Source: Chalciporus piperatus (taxonomy: Eukaryota > Basidiomycota > Agaricomycetes > Boletales > Boletaceae). From it: a stretch of 49,822 bases of DNA. The notes under the pieces were generated by a model. That model had not been told where the DNA came from. It searched no databases and was given only the letters and a program-made list of their open reading frames with translations. The position numbers and the translations under genes are program-made. The stretch is taken from contig JBBPTG010000181.1 of the NCBI GenBank assembly GCA_038093975.1, positions 1-49,822 on the forward strand, read 5' to 3'. The number at the start of each line of letters is the position of its first letter. Positions within the stretch are counted from its first letter, which is position 1. Below, one piece after another: positions 25,101 through 35,814 of this stretch.

Positions 25101-26254
25101 GTAGGGCTTGAATGCTTGATTTCTTTCGAGAGTACTGCTTCAGCATTGGCAATGTCATCTTGCGACCAGGGGTTGAATGCTGCATTGCTAACGCACATGA
25201 ATGGAAGCTGAAAGGAACTCGTCAGAAGCAAGTATGTGAATGAACGCGCCCTTACCTTCACGAATGATTCGGGGGGCCTGAGACCACGAAGACTCCACAC
25301 GACAATCCTCTTGTCTTGTCCGCTCACGACGAGATGATTATTGTCGGCGGAGAGCGCGATGGAGCGTATTGATCCGGTGTGCTCGATGGTATGCCCGATT
25401 TGTCCAGAAGTCGATGTGCTCCAAAATGTGATCGAGCGATTCGTAGTGGATATTATGAATTCACCATTCCTTGCTAGGACAATGGACGAACCAGTAACGC
25501 TCCGAGGAGTACTCCATTCGACCAGCACCAATCCCGTCGATGAATCGAACGATTTGACTTTGCCGTCGGATGCTATGGCGAATAGCTTCTGAGGATCGGT
25601 ACTCGACCACGCAAGCGGTGTAATGGTCGCGTTGTTACACCAACTGATTTCTACTTGGATGTCCATGAGAGACTGGCCTCCGTGACCATCCCAAATACGA
25701 ATTGGGCCATAGCGAGTAGCGGTGGCAAGGCGGTCGCCAGCTGGGGAAAATTTGACCGCAACGACATGATAGGTGTGGCATAAGCGACGTTCGACGGCGA
25801 CCTGACTTGAAGTGCTGCTAATGCTGCAAACGAGCGCACGGTAGTCGTCCGACGCAGTTGCAAATCTCGTCGAGCTTGAAGAAACGTCGACCGCCCTGAC
25901 AAAATAACCGTGATGCTCCCGCACTTCTCCGACCTTCTCTCGAGTGCTCGCGTCCCACACTGTCACCACCCCTCCCATTGTCCCACTGATTATCCATTTG
26001 CCATCAATCGACAGTGCAATGGCAAGCACGCGCCCTCCTGCGGTTATCTTTCCTCTTTCCTCCTCCCCACCCTGTATGTCCCATTCTCTTATCGTTCCTT
26101 CATCACCACCACCTACAAACCTCCTTCCATCCCCTCGGAAGCCCAGGGAGCGGATCACATCGACGGTTTCGATGCTCGAAATCTTCGTACAATCTTTTCG
26201 CCGTACAGTGAGTGACGACGAAGCACCTATCTGAGCTAGTAAACGCACCCCCAA
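22149..26254 (-). CDS. WD40-TPR-HET domain protein (heterokaryon-incompatibility type)
   Basis: Multi-domain protein of the kind fungi use in non-self recognition; HET domains trigger cell death in ascomycete incompatibility, while the role in basidiomycetes is inferred. The N-terminal part (about 26250-25255) holds WD40-like repeats such as VTVWDASTREKVGEV, IRIWDGHGG and a last blade ending RIVVWSLRGL. TPR-like helices follow across several exons (about 25205-23820), including FANRALVRARSERWVEAYFD, IGHIAKTIALIGQKKCKEA and HVEAVGHYSVALSFDPP. The last exon (23749-22149, acceptor GGAAAG) carries the HET region: FRYSTLSHTWEANEP, AWIDTCCIDKANEAV, WNTRAWTLQEY and REEDIAYSMLGIFDV. This domain order is familiar in Agaricomycetes. 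The true start is unresolved: the WD40 frame has no ATG near its 5' end, so a short upstream exon is likely. I see no lesion in the frame. It converges on the Argonaute gene, 308 bp between stops. Confidence 0.8.
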
Positions 26255-26707
26255 TAATTGTCGACATTCAAGCTGTAGCGTAGTTACTCGTAGTTATTTA
26301 CGTCGTCGGAGACATAGGGATAATGATGGATTTGAGGTCGTCCTCGTCTCGCAGATCTCACTCCTGTCGGTACGGCGCACACTGGTCACTGGGAAACGCA
26401 GTGCAGTTACTACCTGCAGGGGTGCAGAGACAGGAGGGAATGACTACTGCAACTGTTGTCGCGTGAGATCCGGAATACGACCGAATCTAATTGGAGATTG
26501 TACCCGAGTACCCTATGTCGCGAGTGAGTCGTTGGAACTTGGAAGAAACAACTTTGTGGATTACTTATATTAGTTCGCGCCCAACCGATACTCTACAGAC
26601 TACAGTACATATAAACAATCGTTCTACCTCGGACGTGCAAACGTATCCCCTCCCGCAAACCCTGCTGGGAGGCGCATTCTAGTCAATTAACAGGAACGCC
26701 ACCTTCC
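26255..26707. other. Intergenic, no supported gene
   Basis: About 450 bp between the 5' region of the HET gene and the stop of lipin. It should contain the HET gene promoter and possibly its missing first exon. Nothing else is recognisable. Confidence 0.45.
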
Positions 26708-29700
26708 TTACAAGAACGGCACGTTCTGCATCTCGCCCGTCGCCAAAAAGTCTTCATCGAATGCCTCCTCCGCAGCTTCTTCCTCGTTCTCGCCATGATA
26801 CATGTACCCTCCCTCCCCCTCCCCTTCCTCTTCCTCCCCTTCTCCTTCCTCTTCGTCGTCTATCCCATAGTGCATGTCATCTAGCGAGCCCGGAATACTC
26901 GACATACTCGTGCTCCGTGGCCGTCGTTGCCGCTTCATCTCGCCGTCCTCACCCACGACCTCATCATCCTCGTCCGAATCGAGGTACGTCGATGACGTAG
27001 ACCCAGACGACCGTGAAGGGTAGCTCCCGCTCCCACTTCCGCTCCCATACCCATCGCCATTGGGTGATTGCGTGAGCTTTGCCACTCGGTTCCCTAGCCG
27101 CTCGAACGACGACATCTGTCGGAGCTGAGAGCTCCGTGTCCCTCCATTTTCCAGTGTACCGTTGGTCGTGTCCATCGTCGCTGGCGGGGGAAAGGAAAAC
27201 CGTTTCATGGGGGTGGGCTGCCTGCTACCAACGAGACTGAAGTTCCGCAGTCGAGCGAGAGCGCTCTGGGAGGACGTGTCTGAGCGTGCACTCAGCGCCG
27301 GCGAGGGAGGGGCCAAGTCCGGTAGGGCGAATTCTTGCACGGGCTGTCTCCAGTAATTGAAATCGGTATAATCAGGCGCCCATTTGCGGTTAATTGGAGG
27401 GAACATTTGATCTACGAGATCGGTCATGTGGATGTACCTAGCAAGGAAGGAATGGTTCAGTTAGCAAGTGTAAGAATCCAGAACGTGAACCAGTAAGCAA
27501 GGCCGGGCGCCAAACAAAAGGACCTACGATGACTTGTACCCTGCCAGTTCCAGGAGCTCCATCTTGACCTCGCCACTCGGGTCAATGGTGAATATACGTG
27601 CACTGGGTATGTTGACGCTCCGATACGACAACGCATCAGTGATCCGGTTTCCGAAGCCCGAATAAAAAGGTGTCCGTGTGCCCTCACCAAAGAGTCTTTG
27701 GATGTCCCGAAGGCAGGCCATCTTGAACACCTCTGGTTTACGCATAATGACTTCACTGTGGGTAGTGATCAGTGTCAGCGAAAAATCACAATCGTGACTC
27801 CACTCGATGGGGACTTCAACGAAACAACTTACCGGTGAAGTGACGCCATCAACCTGTCGGGGCTCATGATGACGGGGCCCTGGGGGAGCTGGTAATCATT
27901 CTGTTTGATTCCCTTCAAATAATCCCTCGTCGAGTCCGCCTGACCGATGGCCCTTGAGGTAAGGTACATGATTTTGTACCCATTTCGAGTGATGTCGGTG
28001 TATAACTTCGCCACCCCAAGATGCGTCCAATCCCGCCCTATCATGGTGAATATATGTCCGAGACCATCAGATCTATGCGTAACATGCTCAATCATAGTCG
28101 CCGAACAAAGTGACGGAAATGCACGCACTTGGTAATTGTCCCGTCGATATCAGAGACGACGACATGATCTGTGGAATCCCAAACAAATATTCGGGCTGTG
28201 CAGACTGGTGCCGCGTTCGTAGACAGTGAAAACGTGATCTTGTTAGCGCCCGGCTTCAGGTTGAGGGATTTCTACAGGGTTAACGTTCAGTGTTGGTCGT
28301 CATGCGCATTGCAAAGTAGACGTTACTGACGAGTTGGTCAGATGATAAACGGAGCGTCTTTGCAAACCTCTTTTCCTTTCCGACCGCGTCAACTGGCTTC
28401 ATCATGGGTGATTGGCTGGCTACAGGGGTCGTCGACGGGGCTGATGCTGATGGCGGGTACGTGGGTGCATGAGCTATCTTGTCGAGTTTCTACGAGCCAC
28501 GTAAGTACCGCTCAGCTCGAAAACAAACATTGATCCAAACCTGCTCCAGTGGAACTGTGGCCGCTTCTCTCAAAACTGACCGCTCCGACTCGGAAATGTC
28601 TCGACTTCGGCTCCACCATCGAACCCAACTGGACGACGTCGACTTCCGTGGAGGTCCTTGCGGTGGTTCTGAATCTGCGCGCCTGAGCGGCTCGCGCTCG
28701 TCTGAAGACGAGAGTCGCTCTTGGTCGGCTCGTGATGGCGGTGGTGATGATGAGGAAGAGGGGGGCGGCAATTCGGCGAGACGATCCTCCCTCGCCGTAG
28801 CCATCCACCAGAGTTGCAAAGCATCCATCAATGGTGACCCATCCTCGCGTGTGATATACTGTTTCCCGGTCCACCTCATAATCAACCGCTCGTCCCTCAC
28901 CAAATTCTCGTCCGCCATTAATTGCGAGTAGTCGATGATACCCTGTTCGAATGCGAGCGCCGCCTCGATCTCGTCTCGACTGTTGAATACTTCGCGAGAA
29001 TGTACTAAACTGAGCTCAAAATCGACCAAGGTGCCTTCCAGCCAGACTTGGAACTTGGTCCGGTCGTCGTGCCGTGTCATCATGAGTCCATTCAAACCAA
29101 ACGCCTTGTCATCGAGGTGAACAGGTGACCGTGACGGTGGCGTGTAATCATGATCGTCTACGAGAGGAAGGGACGATCGAATAGTGTGTGGGCTTCCCTC
29201 CAATTCTGGTGGGACGCTCCGACTACGCATGAGTATGAGTTCGTCCTCGTCGATGTCCTGACGCGTCTCGTCACCCTTTCCCTTGAGTATCGATGGCGTA
29301 AGGTGGGGTTGCTGTGGCGAGGGTTGGGGAAATGCACCCCACTCCCAAGAGTATTCTCGTACGGTCAGTGGAGCTCCGCTCGCATCAAAGGATAGGGTAT
29401 CGCGTTTGAAAGCGGTGACATCTTCTGGAGACTCGGAGACTGCGCGACGCGCCGGAAAGGAAGCTTGGAGATGTGATGGTGTGCTAGGCTTGGCGGGCGG
29501 GAATGGTATTCGCTGGCCATGACTAGCACTGGTAGAGATAGTGGTTTGGGTCGAAGGGTGGTCGCTGGATGATGATCCTGACTCAGCAGCCTTGGTTTGG
29601 TCAGGTGCAGGAGAATGATACCCAGCCATATCAAGAGCCATATCTGAAACATCCCATCAATGACGGCAGGGCCTTTTATACGTGAGAACACACACCATAG

Positions 29701-30326
29701 GTGTACTGGATACTTGGGGGAGATACTGCAGGTGCATCGGGGAAGTTCACCTCTGCCGTTGGCACAAGTGGGGGTGTTGGAGGAGCGGAATAAGACTGTC
29801 CTCGTTTGCGAAGAGTTGATAAACGGTCTCTTGACGTGGCATTCAAGTCCAGGAACTCGGGTTCAGGAATCTTGGGCTCTGCTGGTAGCGCTGGTGGGGA
29901 CGTGTTGAGAGTAACAGTTGGAATTTCCTCCTGGGTTGTCTCGGTTGCTGCAAGTACCGGACTTGTGACGAGATCTTCGGGAATATCCTCTTCTGTCTCG
30001 AAGACGAAGAAAGCTTCGCCAGCATCCCCGATCTTCATGCTGAATGGAATTGGATTTCCATTGACGGAAACATTGACCTAGAAGCACGGCTTAAAAGGCC
30101 GTTGCGACAGAGACAGAACACACACCTTCTTCTCAGCGGGACGAAGCACCTGGAGCTTTCCAAACCGCACGTGAAATGGAGAACAGGCCAGGGTTACGTC
30201 TCCGTCGTCTGCGGGTCTGCGGATGACGATGACATCGATGGCGCCTGTGAGGGTCGATGGGTTTATGTCCTTATAATACTGGTATGGTGCGCTAATGGCG
30301 CTCACTGCACCACGCAGGTAATTCAT
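26708..30326 (-). CDS. PAH1: Lipin-type phosphatidate phosphatase
   Basis: Mg-dependent enzyme converting phosphatidate to diacylglycerol at the nuclear/ER membrane, controlling the balance between storage lipid and phospholipid. The ATG at 30326 starts the N-lip region MNYLRGAVSAISAPYQYYKD, whose first helix is expected to be amphipathic. Conserved N-lip blocks follow (FHVRFGKLQVLRPAEKKV, GEAFFVFETEEDIPEDLV). A long Ser/Pro-rich disordered middle comes next, then a conserved region around FELSLVHSREVFNSRDEIEA. The haloacid-dehalogenase motif DXDXT reads VVSDIDGTITK (DIDGT at 28137-28151). The LNS2 part continues with GLGHIFTMIGRDWTHLGVAK and MYLTSRAIGQADSTRDYLKG. The tail is very acidic (EEGEGEEEEGEGEG, about 26790-26860); in yeast Pah1 an acidic tail binds the Nem1-Spo7 phosphatase. 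Many short introns; I did not fix every boundary. Tandem with NDUFB9, whose stop lies 311 bp upstream. Confidence 0.88.
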
Positions 30327-30637
30327 GCCTGCTCGAGATGGGTCTTGATTGACGACGAGTTCCGGATCATAACGATATTTGGACAGTCCTCGACTTGTCA
30401 ATTGTCCCGCTTCGTCTTTACAGCACTCGTAAATTACACGTGACGCGGCCCGGGACAGTATCAACTGAAACTGAAACAGTGATTTCTAGGTACCGGAACA
30501 ACATTGACATCTCGAACTCGCGCTTATACTCGCTGCTCACGCTTTACTGACGAGGGGAGAGCTCAGTCATAGGTGCTGTTGCGCCAAGACGTGGCTTGGA
30601 TGAAGCTTGATTGACCAATGTAGAACAAAGAAATAAA
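30327..30637. other. Intergenic between NDUFB9 and lipin
   Basis: 311 bp that must hold the 3' end of NDUFB9 and the promoter of lipin. The lipin frame stays open upstream of its ATG, but without another ATG that fits the family. No further element recognised. Confidence 0.45.
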
Positions 30638-31191
30638 CTAATGATGTCCAGCAGCAAGATGGTCGTATATGGGTGCAACGACAGGCTAGAAGGCCAGTCA
30701 GCGAGCTCAGAGCATCCAAGAGCGTGGATCGGGGCTTACCGGAATATTCCTCTCCCTGAATATGGGGTACGGGGTTTAACGAACGAATAGACCGTCAAGT
30801 AACGCAATACGCACCATTTAGTACCACCCGGCATGGTTGGGGCTGTAGCGGATTGCAAGGGTCAATCCTCGGAAGCAGAGTGCAAGCAACGGTAGACTCA
30901 CGAATATATGGGTCGGGGTGCATCTTCGTTGCCAGGTCAGCCTCAGCCTTGTCGAGAATGACGGCCAGTGCTCTCGGATCGTGCACGTCACTAGCAACTC
31001 TGGGTTCGTTCACAGCGAGAGAAGACGTGTTGCGGAACTGACCGGTTTCGCTCGAACTCTGCTCTGATCAGCATTGCCCGTCCTCGCCAGATGTCTCTGC
31101 GGACAACCCAGTCGAGCTCATTTTTCAGCATTCGCCGGTACAGCGACTTGACGTATAATTTGTGCGCGGCCGAGAATGGCGACGTCGACAT
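30638..31191 (-). CDS. NDUFB9: Complex I LYR subunit NDUFB9 (B22)
   Basis: Accessory subunit of mitochondrial NADH:ubiquinone oxidoreductase. The LYR-type sequence KLYVKSLYRRMLKNELDWVV and the following WRGRAMLIRAEFERNR are typical. Introns then join VASDVHDPRALAVILDKAEA, DLATKMHPDPYI, PPTMPGGTKW, ERNIP and the last exon PVVAPIYDHLAAGHH, giving about 112 residues, the usual size for fungal B22. All junctions are GT-AG (donors GTCAGT, GTGAGT, GTGCGT, GTAAGC) and preserve frame. The ATG at 31191 gives MSTSPFSAAHKLY; no cleavable presequence is expected for this family. The left end of a Tc1/mariner element lies only about 145 bp upstream of the start, so the promoter is short or partly within the transposon. 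Confidence 0.85.
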
Positions 31192-31335
31192 TGTGAACGA
31201 TGGTGATGGAGAAGGCCAACTCGGACAGGAAGCAAGGACGAAACTCGTAATAGATTCGCCCGATAGTTGCCATATTTGAACGAGATTCGTATTTAAAACA
31301 AATCTAATTCGATACCTAAAAAATTGGCGAGCTTA

Positions 31336-31643
31336 TTGCTGTTTTCAGTAGAGTTGGCAGTGTGAGAAAATACACGAAACTGCCGCATCGTCCTCCAGCC
31401 TGAGCGTCCAACTCAAAATCGCGATATCTCGCGATCTAGCAAACGGACCACCTCAAATCATTCAATACCACCATCCAGTTGTTCGTCCGCAGGGAATCAC
31501 GCAAAAAAATACGACATCTACCGCTTCCTTCGATCACTTCAAAAATCACCTCTCGCCGACCTCAGATTCGATTTTACGGCCAAACGCGCACGTCAGGCGC
31601 TCAACCGAACGTACGGAGGAGCTCGCAGGGGATCAGCCGAGCG
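31336..31643 (+). repeat. Left terminal inverted repeat (308 bp)
   Basis: Begins TTGCTGTTTTCAGTAGAGTT and ends GATCAGCCGAGCG. It is the reverse complement of 35295-35602 with a single C/T difference at 31375. It contains a small internal palindrome-like run, ATCGCGATATCTCGCGAT, near 31419-31436. Confidence 0.92.
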
Positions 31644-31987
31644 CAGGGAGGGATTTTACTGGTGGCCCGGGAGCTTGCTGCTGCAGGTAGTCATTCTCGC
31701 GGATCGCGGATGACTTGAAATCAGTCTATTCGTTAGATCCACCATACCTTAGCAGGACAATCATGTCTACTGTCTAACATGCTTTCGTAAATGACCATGA
31801 GTTCCTCGGGATGGTTTGCAACTGAAATCGTATCGCGGAAGTGATTGATAAGTCAGATACTGTCACTGGTCAACTACGGCCTCAATTTTTACCTCCGTTT
31901 TGCATTGACCACCTTCGCGCCCAACATCCGTGCTGCGGAACATCACCATTCCTTTGTAGTTTTCTCCTACACTCCTTCGTGATCACT

Positions 31988-33957
31988 ATGGCCAATCAGA
32001 AAAATAAAAAAATGCCGAAACCTCGCAAAAAAGCAGAAGTCAGCCCTCACCAGGTCCTGGAACCAGACATCAAACCTACCCCGAAGTGGGTGCCCCCCAA
32101 GAAACCACTTACAATCAATCTCCCGCGACCCAATCAATCTCGGGAGAGTGCGAAGCTGGCTCCAGAAGATCCGTTGGCTGGCGATGACGAAGAAGACGAG
32201 GAACTCCTAACGGCAGCCCAAGTATTATCCGCGATGCGTGGTGGTGCTCCGAGCCGGTCCGCATTCCAGGTTGGAGAGGTTGTCGAGCTATCATCTGGGG
32301 AGGAGAACAATAGCGACGAGAGTGGTGGGGATGACGAAGTCGAAGAAATTGACATGGATGATGATGTTGATGTTGACCATCCTCCAAGTCCGCTCATGGA
32401 CGAAAAATTCCATCAGGTCGTCTTCGGAGACTTGAAAAAAAAGCAGAAGAAGCCTACCAGCTCTAGTGGAGGTCAGCATCCTTGGTAGCTATTGTTCGAC
32501 AGCAGAAACTAATTGCCTCTTGTTTGTGCAGCCGAGAGCAAGCCGTTTACCCTTCCGCTGCGAGTCCCATGTGGTCAATTAGTCAAAGAGCTCTCGCTTA
32601 CCTCAACGTGTGCATGGAACGACATGCTCATTGCAGTTGGCGCAAAGATGGTTCGCGAGCCCTCGCGACTTCATCTCGGCTACGTTTTTTCTTGGGACGA
32701 AAAGAAAAAGGATGCTCCAATGTCTCTCGAAAACGAAGAAGAATGGCTCTCGCTGAAGAAGCATGTATACAAGTACCTGAAAGCCGAAGGGGCCAAAAAC
32801 AAAGGGAAGGGGCCAACAAAGCCACTCGACTTTTACGTCCGACTGGTTGAGATTGATGATGGTATCAGTCGGCAAGAAAAGGTATGTAGAGATACAACCT
32901 CACTGTGACAGTGATGTACTAATCTGTGCGAAGGGTCATGGCAGTCGTGGTAAGGGGAAGAAGAAGGCTGCGTTGCCGTTGCTCCGGGGCGTAGAATCAG
33001 CTAGTGATGATGACGGAGATCCTCTCGGTGGCGGCGACATCAAATTTCGTAAGCTTATCGGCGATATATGCAAAGCCCATCATTGTCAACAGTGCAACAA
33101 GGCCTGTAAGGTCTTTCCGCCAAAAATCCATCACGCATTTAGCATGAAGGAGCTCTCTATCTGGGCGAAAATGATTGTGAGTAGTTTCAAAGTCGCAGTG
33201 TAACAAACTAGCTCGCTAAGTGTACTGCATGCAGGACTTGGGTGTTGCTACTGTTTCTACTGTTCCGCCCACCTTAATCAAGAAAGAAAGTCTCGCCGCA
33301 CCACCTCAGACACCCGACAATCGCGCCGGGACTGCTGATGAAGTTCCAATCATCCCACAGGCCTATGGTCAACCAGGATCACTGCCGACTGGAATGCACG
33401 GTGCTCCCCCGCTCCCATCATACCCTGCACAAATGTACACTCCACCCACGCATATGCCAATGTTCCCATATTCGGGTTATCCACCACCATATGGGCTTCC
33501 CCCTTATCCGATGCCGTACGCATACCCACCACCATCTACACCATACCGTCATCATGGCCGTCGTGATGGTGGGAGAAGCCCGCATTCACCGACTCGTTCT
33601 CGCCAGAAGCGCCACCGATCACCATCGTATTCCTCAGATCAACTCTCGCCAGAATCTAAACTTGAAAGTGTTGATGTGTCCTATCCATCACTCGATGACT
33701 GGCTTTTGTCTCTTGACAGCCATGAGACCCGAGGCCGTCATTACCGGAACTATTCACAGTGGATGAGCATATTATCTGAGCAAGGCTTTCATTATCTCGA
33801 TGATCTAACTCGCTCAGGTATAACTCCTCAACTACTGCGGGACATGACTGGTATGTCATTGGGTGATGCACACTGCCTGCATGATTGGGCATTGGCTGAT
33901 AAGAGGAAGGTTGATGATAGGGCGACAGGGCATAGATCTCGGCGAGTTCGTGCATAG
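31988..33957 (+). CDS. Passenger gene of the Tc1/mariner element, unknown function
   Basis: Four exons (31988-32471, 32532-32881, 32934-33176, 33235-33957) total 1800 bases, 599 residues, and the frame closes; introns are 60, 52 and 58 bp. The start at 31988 gives MANQKNKKMPKPRKKAEVSP, a basic opening. An acidic stretch follows (SDESGGDDEVEEIDMDDDVD), then a folded-looking region around residues 165-275 (AWNDMLIAVGAKMVREPSRL, LGYVFSWDEKK) that could be a ubiquitin-like or PB1-like fold, though I am unsure. A Cys/His cluster (CKAHHCQQCNKACKVFPP) may bind metal. A Pro/Tyr/Met-rich tract (SGYPPPYGLPPYPMPYAYPP) and a basic SR-like patch precede a C-terminal helical region (LDDLTRSGITPQLLRDMTGM, LGDAHCLHDWALADKR) resembling a SAM domain. 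It shows no nuclease or polymerase motif. Being inside the repeats it moves with the element; a DNA-binding or regulatory helper role is only a guess. Confidence 0.78.
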
Positions 33958-34027
33958 ACTCGGACTCCACGTAATGCCACTGGCATCTGATACATAGATA
34001 TAAAAAATTGATTGTGAATGTGACAAA

Positions 34028-35238
34028 CTACAGATAGCCTGAATGATGATAGAAAGCCCTTGCGTGCTCAGGTTTAATAGAGTATACAGCATTGAACAAC
34101 ATATCATAGACTTCGGCAGCGTCAATGGGATCAGAGCCTGTAGCATTCGAGCGGGCAAAGTGAGGATAGTGTCGTCGAACATATAACTTGATGTACGAGA
34201 ATGCTTGTTCGATGGGGTTGAAGTCAGGGGAATATGCCGGCAAATACTCGATCTTCATTCCCCTGACGTGATGTCTATATAAGCCACGCCATCAACGAGA
34301 TTAAAACGGCCTACCGAGCTTCAACCAATTCGATCATGGACGGGTCCTTATGTATTTGAGCATTGTCCATCACGATCACGGAGTTCGGTGCTGGGAAAGG
34401 TTGCATGTGATCCAAAAGTCCTGTAATAAAGTCGCGAAAACGCGCCATATTAAAGGCACCTTCAATAATCTCACAGTAGAGCATTCCGCGAACACTCAGA
34501 GCGGGAAGTATCGAGTACCTAAATGACAAGACAGTGTAATGGCTTTCCATAAATCCTGAGAGCAGCATACCTTTTCCCCCGGACATAAAAGCTTTTTTGA
34601 TGTACCCGTTGACCTCGGTGAGCTCGGCCATATGTTCGATATGCTGTTCGTCGGTCGAAGGCGCTCTCGTCAACGAAGATGAGTTGTTGATATTCATACT
34701 CGCCACCCATCTTGAGAATATAGCGTAAACGATGTGATTCTTTTCGCTCGAGTGCAGCCTTTGAGATCTACATGTCCGTGAGTGTCTTTAATTAATCTAT
34801 AGCGAAAATGGCACAAACTACATACTTTCTTGTGAGTGTAGTCAAGTTTCCGTAAAGCTCGCCAGATGGTAGATGTTGACACATGACTCTCAGTTGCTTC
34901 TCCGACACTGTGCTGGATCTCGTCTAGGTATGCATCTGGGGAATGCTCGAGGCATCCTTCGATAAACTGAAAGGACCTTGAGAACGAGACCAGTGGAGTA
35001 AACAACATGTTCCGTGTACCTGGAGATCATCCTGACCTAGTATCCCCTCACGCAAACGGGCAGACACATTGTGTGATTTGACGAGGCCAGTCCGACGATG
35101 ATACTCGATGATGCGGTAGATAGACCGTTCGGGTAGCATTATGACATGACTGATGTCTGCGACATCCATGCCCGATACATAGTGCATGTAGATTATTGCC
35201 CATGCAAGGTCTTCAGAGATTTTCTTGCCACGGGCCAT
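34028..35238 (-). CDS. Tc1/mariner (DD34E) transposase
   Basis: Cut-and-paste transposase. Five exons (35238-35020, 34966-34826, 34767-34571, 34518-34315, 34262-34028) total 996 bases, 331 residues, with frame closed. The N-terminus MARGKKISEDLAWAIIYMHY starts a helix-turn-helix region (DVADISHVIMLPERSIYRII). The winged region DEIQHSVGEATESHVSTSTI follows. Catalytic residues are visible: first Asp in LIFVDESAFDRR, second Asp in VIVMDNAQIHKD, and Glu in PAYSPDFNPIEQAF, with 34 residues between the second Asp and the Glu. This is the IS630-related DDE_3 type common in Agaricomycetes. The length and all motifs are intact, so the protein may be active. The gene lies convergent to the passenger gene and starts about 60 bp inside the right inverted repeat. 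Confidence 0.92.
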
Positions 35239-35294
35239 CGATCACGTCCTGCGGTGGTGTGAGTGCACGTCAAGAGTAAACAACCGTTTTCATA

Positions 35295-35602
35295 CGCTCG
35301 GCTGATCCCCTGCGAGCTCCTCCGTACGTTCGGTTGAGCGCCTGACGTGCGCGTTTGGCCGTAAAATCGAATCTGAGGTCGGCGAGAGGTGATTTTTGAA
35401 GTGATCGAAGGAAGCGGTAGATGTCGTATTTTTTTGCGTGATTCCCTGCGGACGAACAACTGGATGGTGGTATTGAATGATTTGAGGTGGTCCGTTTGCT
35501 AGATCGCGAGATATCGCGATTTTGAGTTGGACGCTCAGGCTGGAGGACGATGCGGCAGTTTCATGTATTTTCTCACACTGCCAACTCTACTGAAAACAGC
35601 AA
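35295..35602 (-). repeat. Right terminal inverted repeat (308 bp)
   Basis: Reverse complement of 31336-31643 with one difference. The outer end reads TGAAAACAGCAA followed by TA. The transposase start codon lies just inside it. Confidence 0.92.
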
Positions 35603-35814
35603 TAACACTACGGACCTCCGGAGCCGGCCGCCCAACCGACAAGACAGAACCTTGACGGAAGCCGTCGTGGTCTGCTTTGGTCTGCTACATCGGGCACTAC
35701 ATCCTCGATCATCCAGTAGGTAGCCTGTCACTGTCAAGACTATCTGGACGCCCTTGAAGCAGGTTGGTACTTATGCTCCGATCGTCGTGCAAACTGCTCA
35801 CCTCATCGCAAGAA

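Larger units (their letters stand above)
31336..35602. mobile_element. Two-gene Tc1/mariner element with 308-bp terminal inverted repeats
   Basis: A 4267-bp element flanked on both sides by TA (31334-31335 and 35603-35604), the usual target duplication of Tc1/mariner. Its ends are 308-bp inverted repeats that differ at one position by eye (31375). Inside are two convergent genes: a passenger gene on plus (31988-33957) and a DD34E transposase on minus (35238-34028), with 70 bp between their stops. Both read through intact after splicing. The near-identical repeats and open frames suggest a very recent insertion that may still be mobile. It landed between the NDUFB9 start and an F-box gene. If TTA rather than TA is taken as the edge, each end moves by one base. 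Confidence 0.9.

Noticed and set aside
31479..31718. Open frame beginning MFVRRESRKKIRHLPLP, present at both ends of the transposon
   Set aside because: It lies in the inverted repeat, so it appears twice by symmetry; it overlaps the repeat border and has no support as a gene.
32100..32400. Minus-strand Ser-rich frames opposite the passenger gene
   Set aside because: They mirror the Asp/Glu codons of the passenger's acidic stretch.
35193..35459. Longer N-terminal extension of the transposase
   Set aside because: It is a different frame in the right inverted repeat; the transposase frame begins at the ATG at 35238 with a normal helix-turn-helix start.
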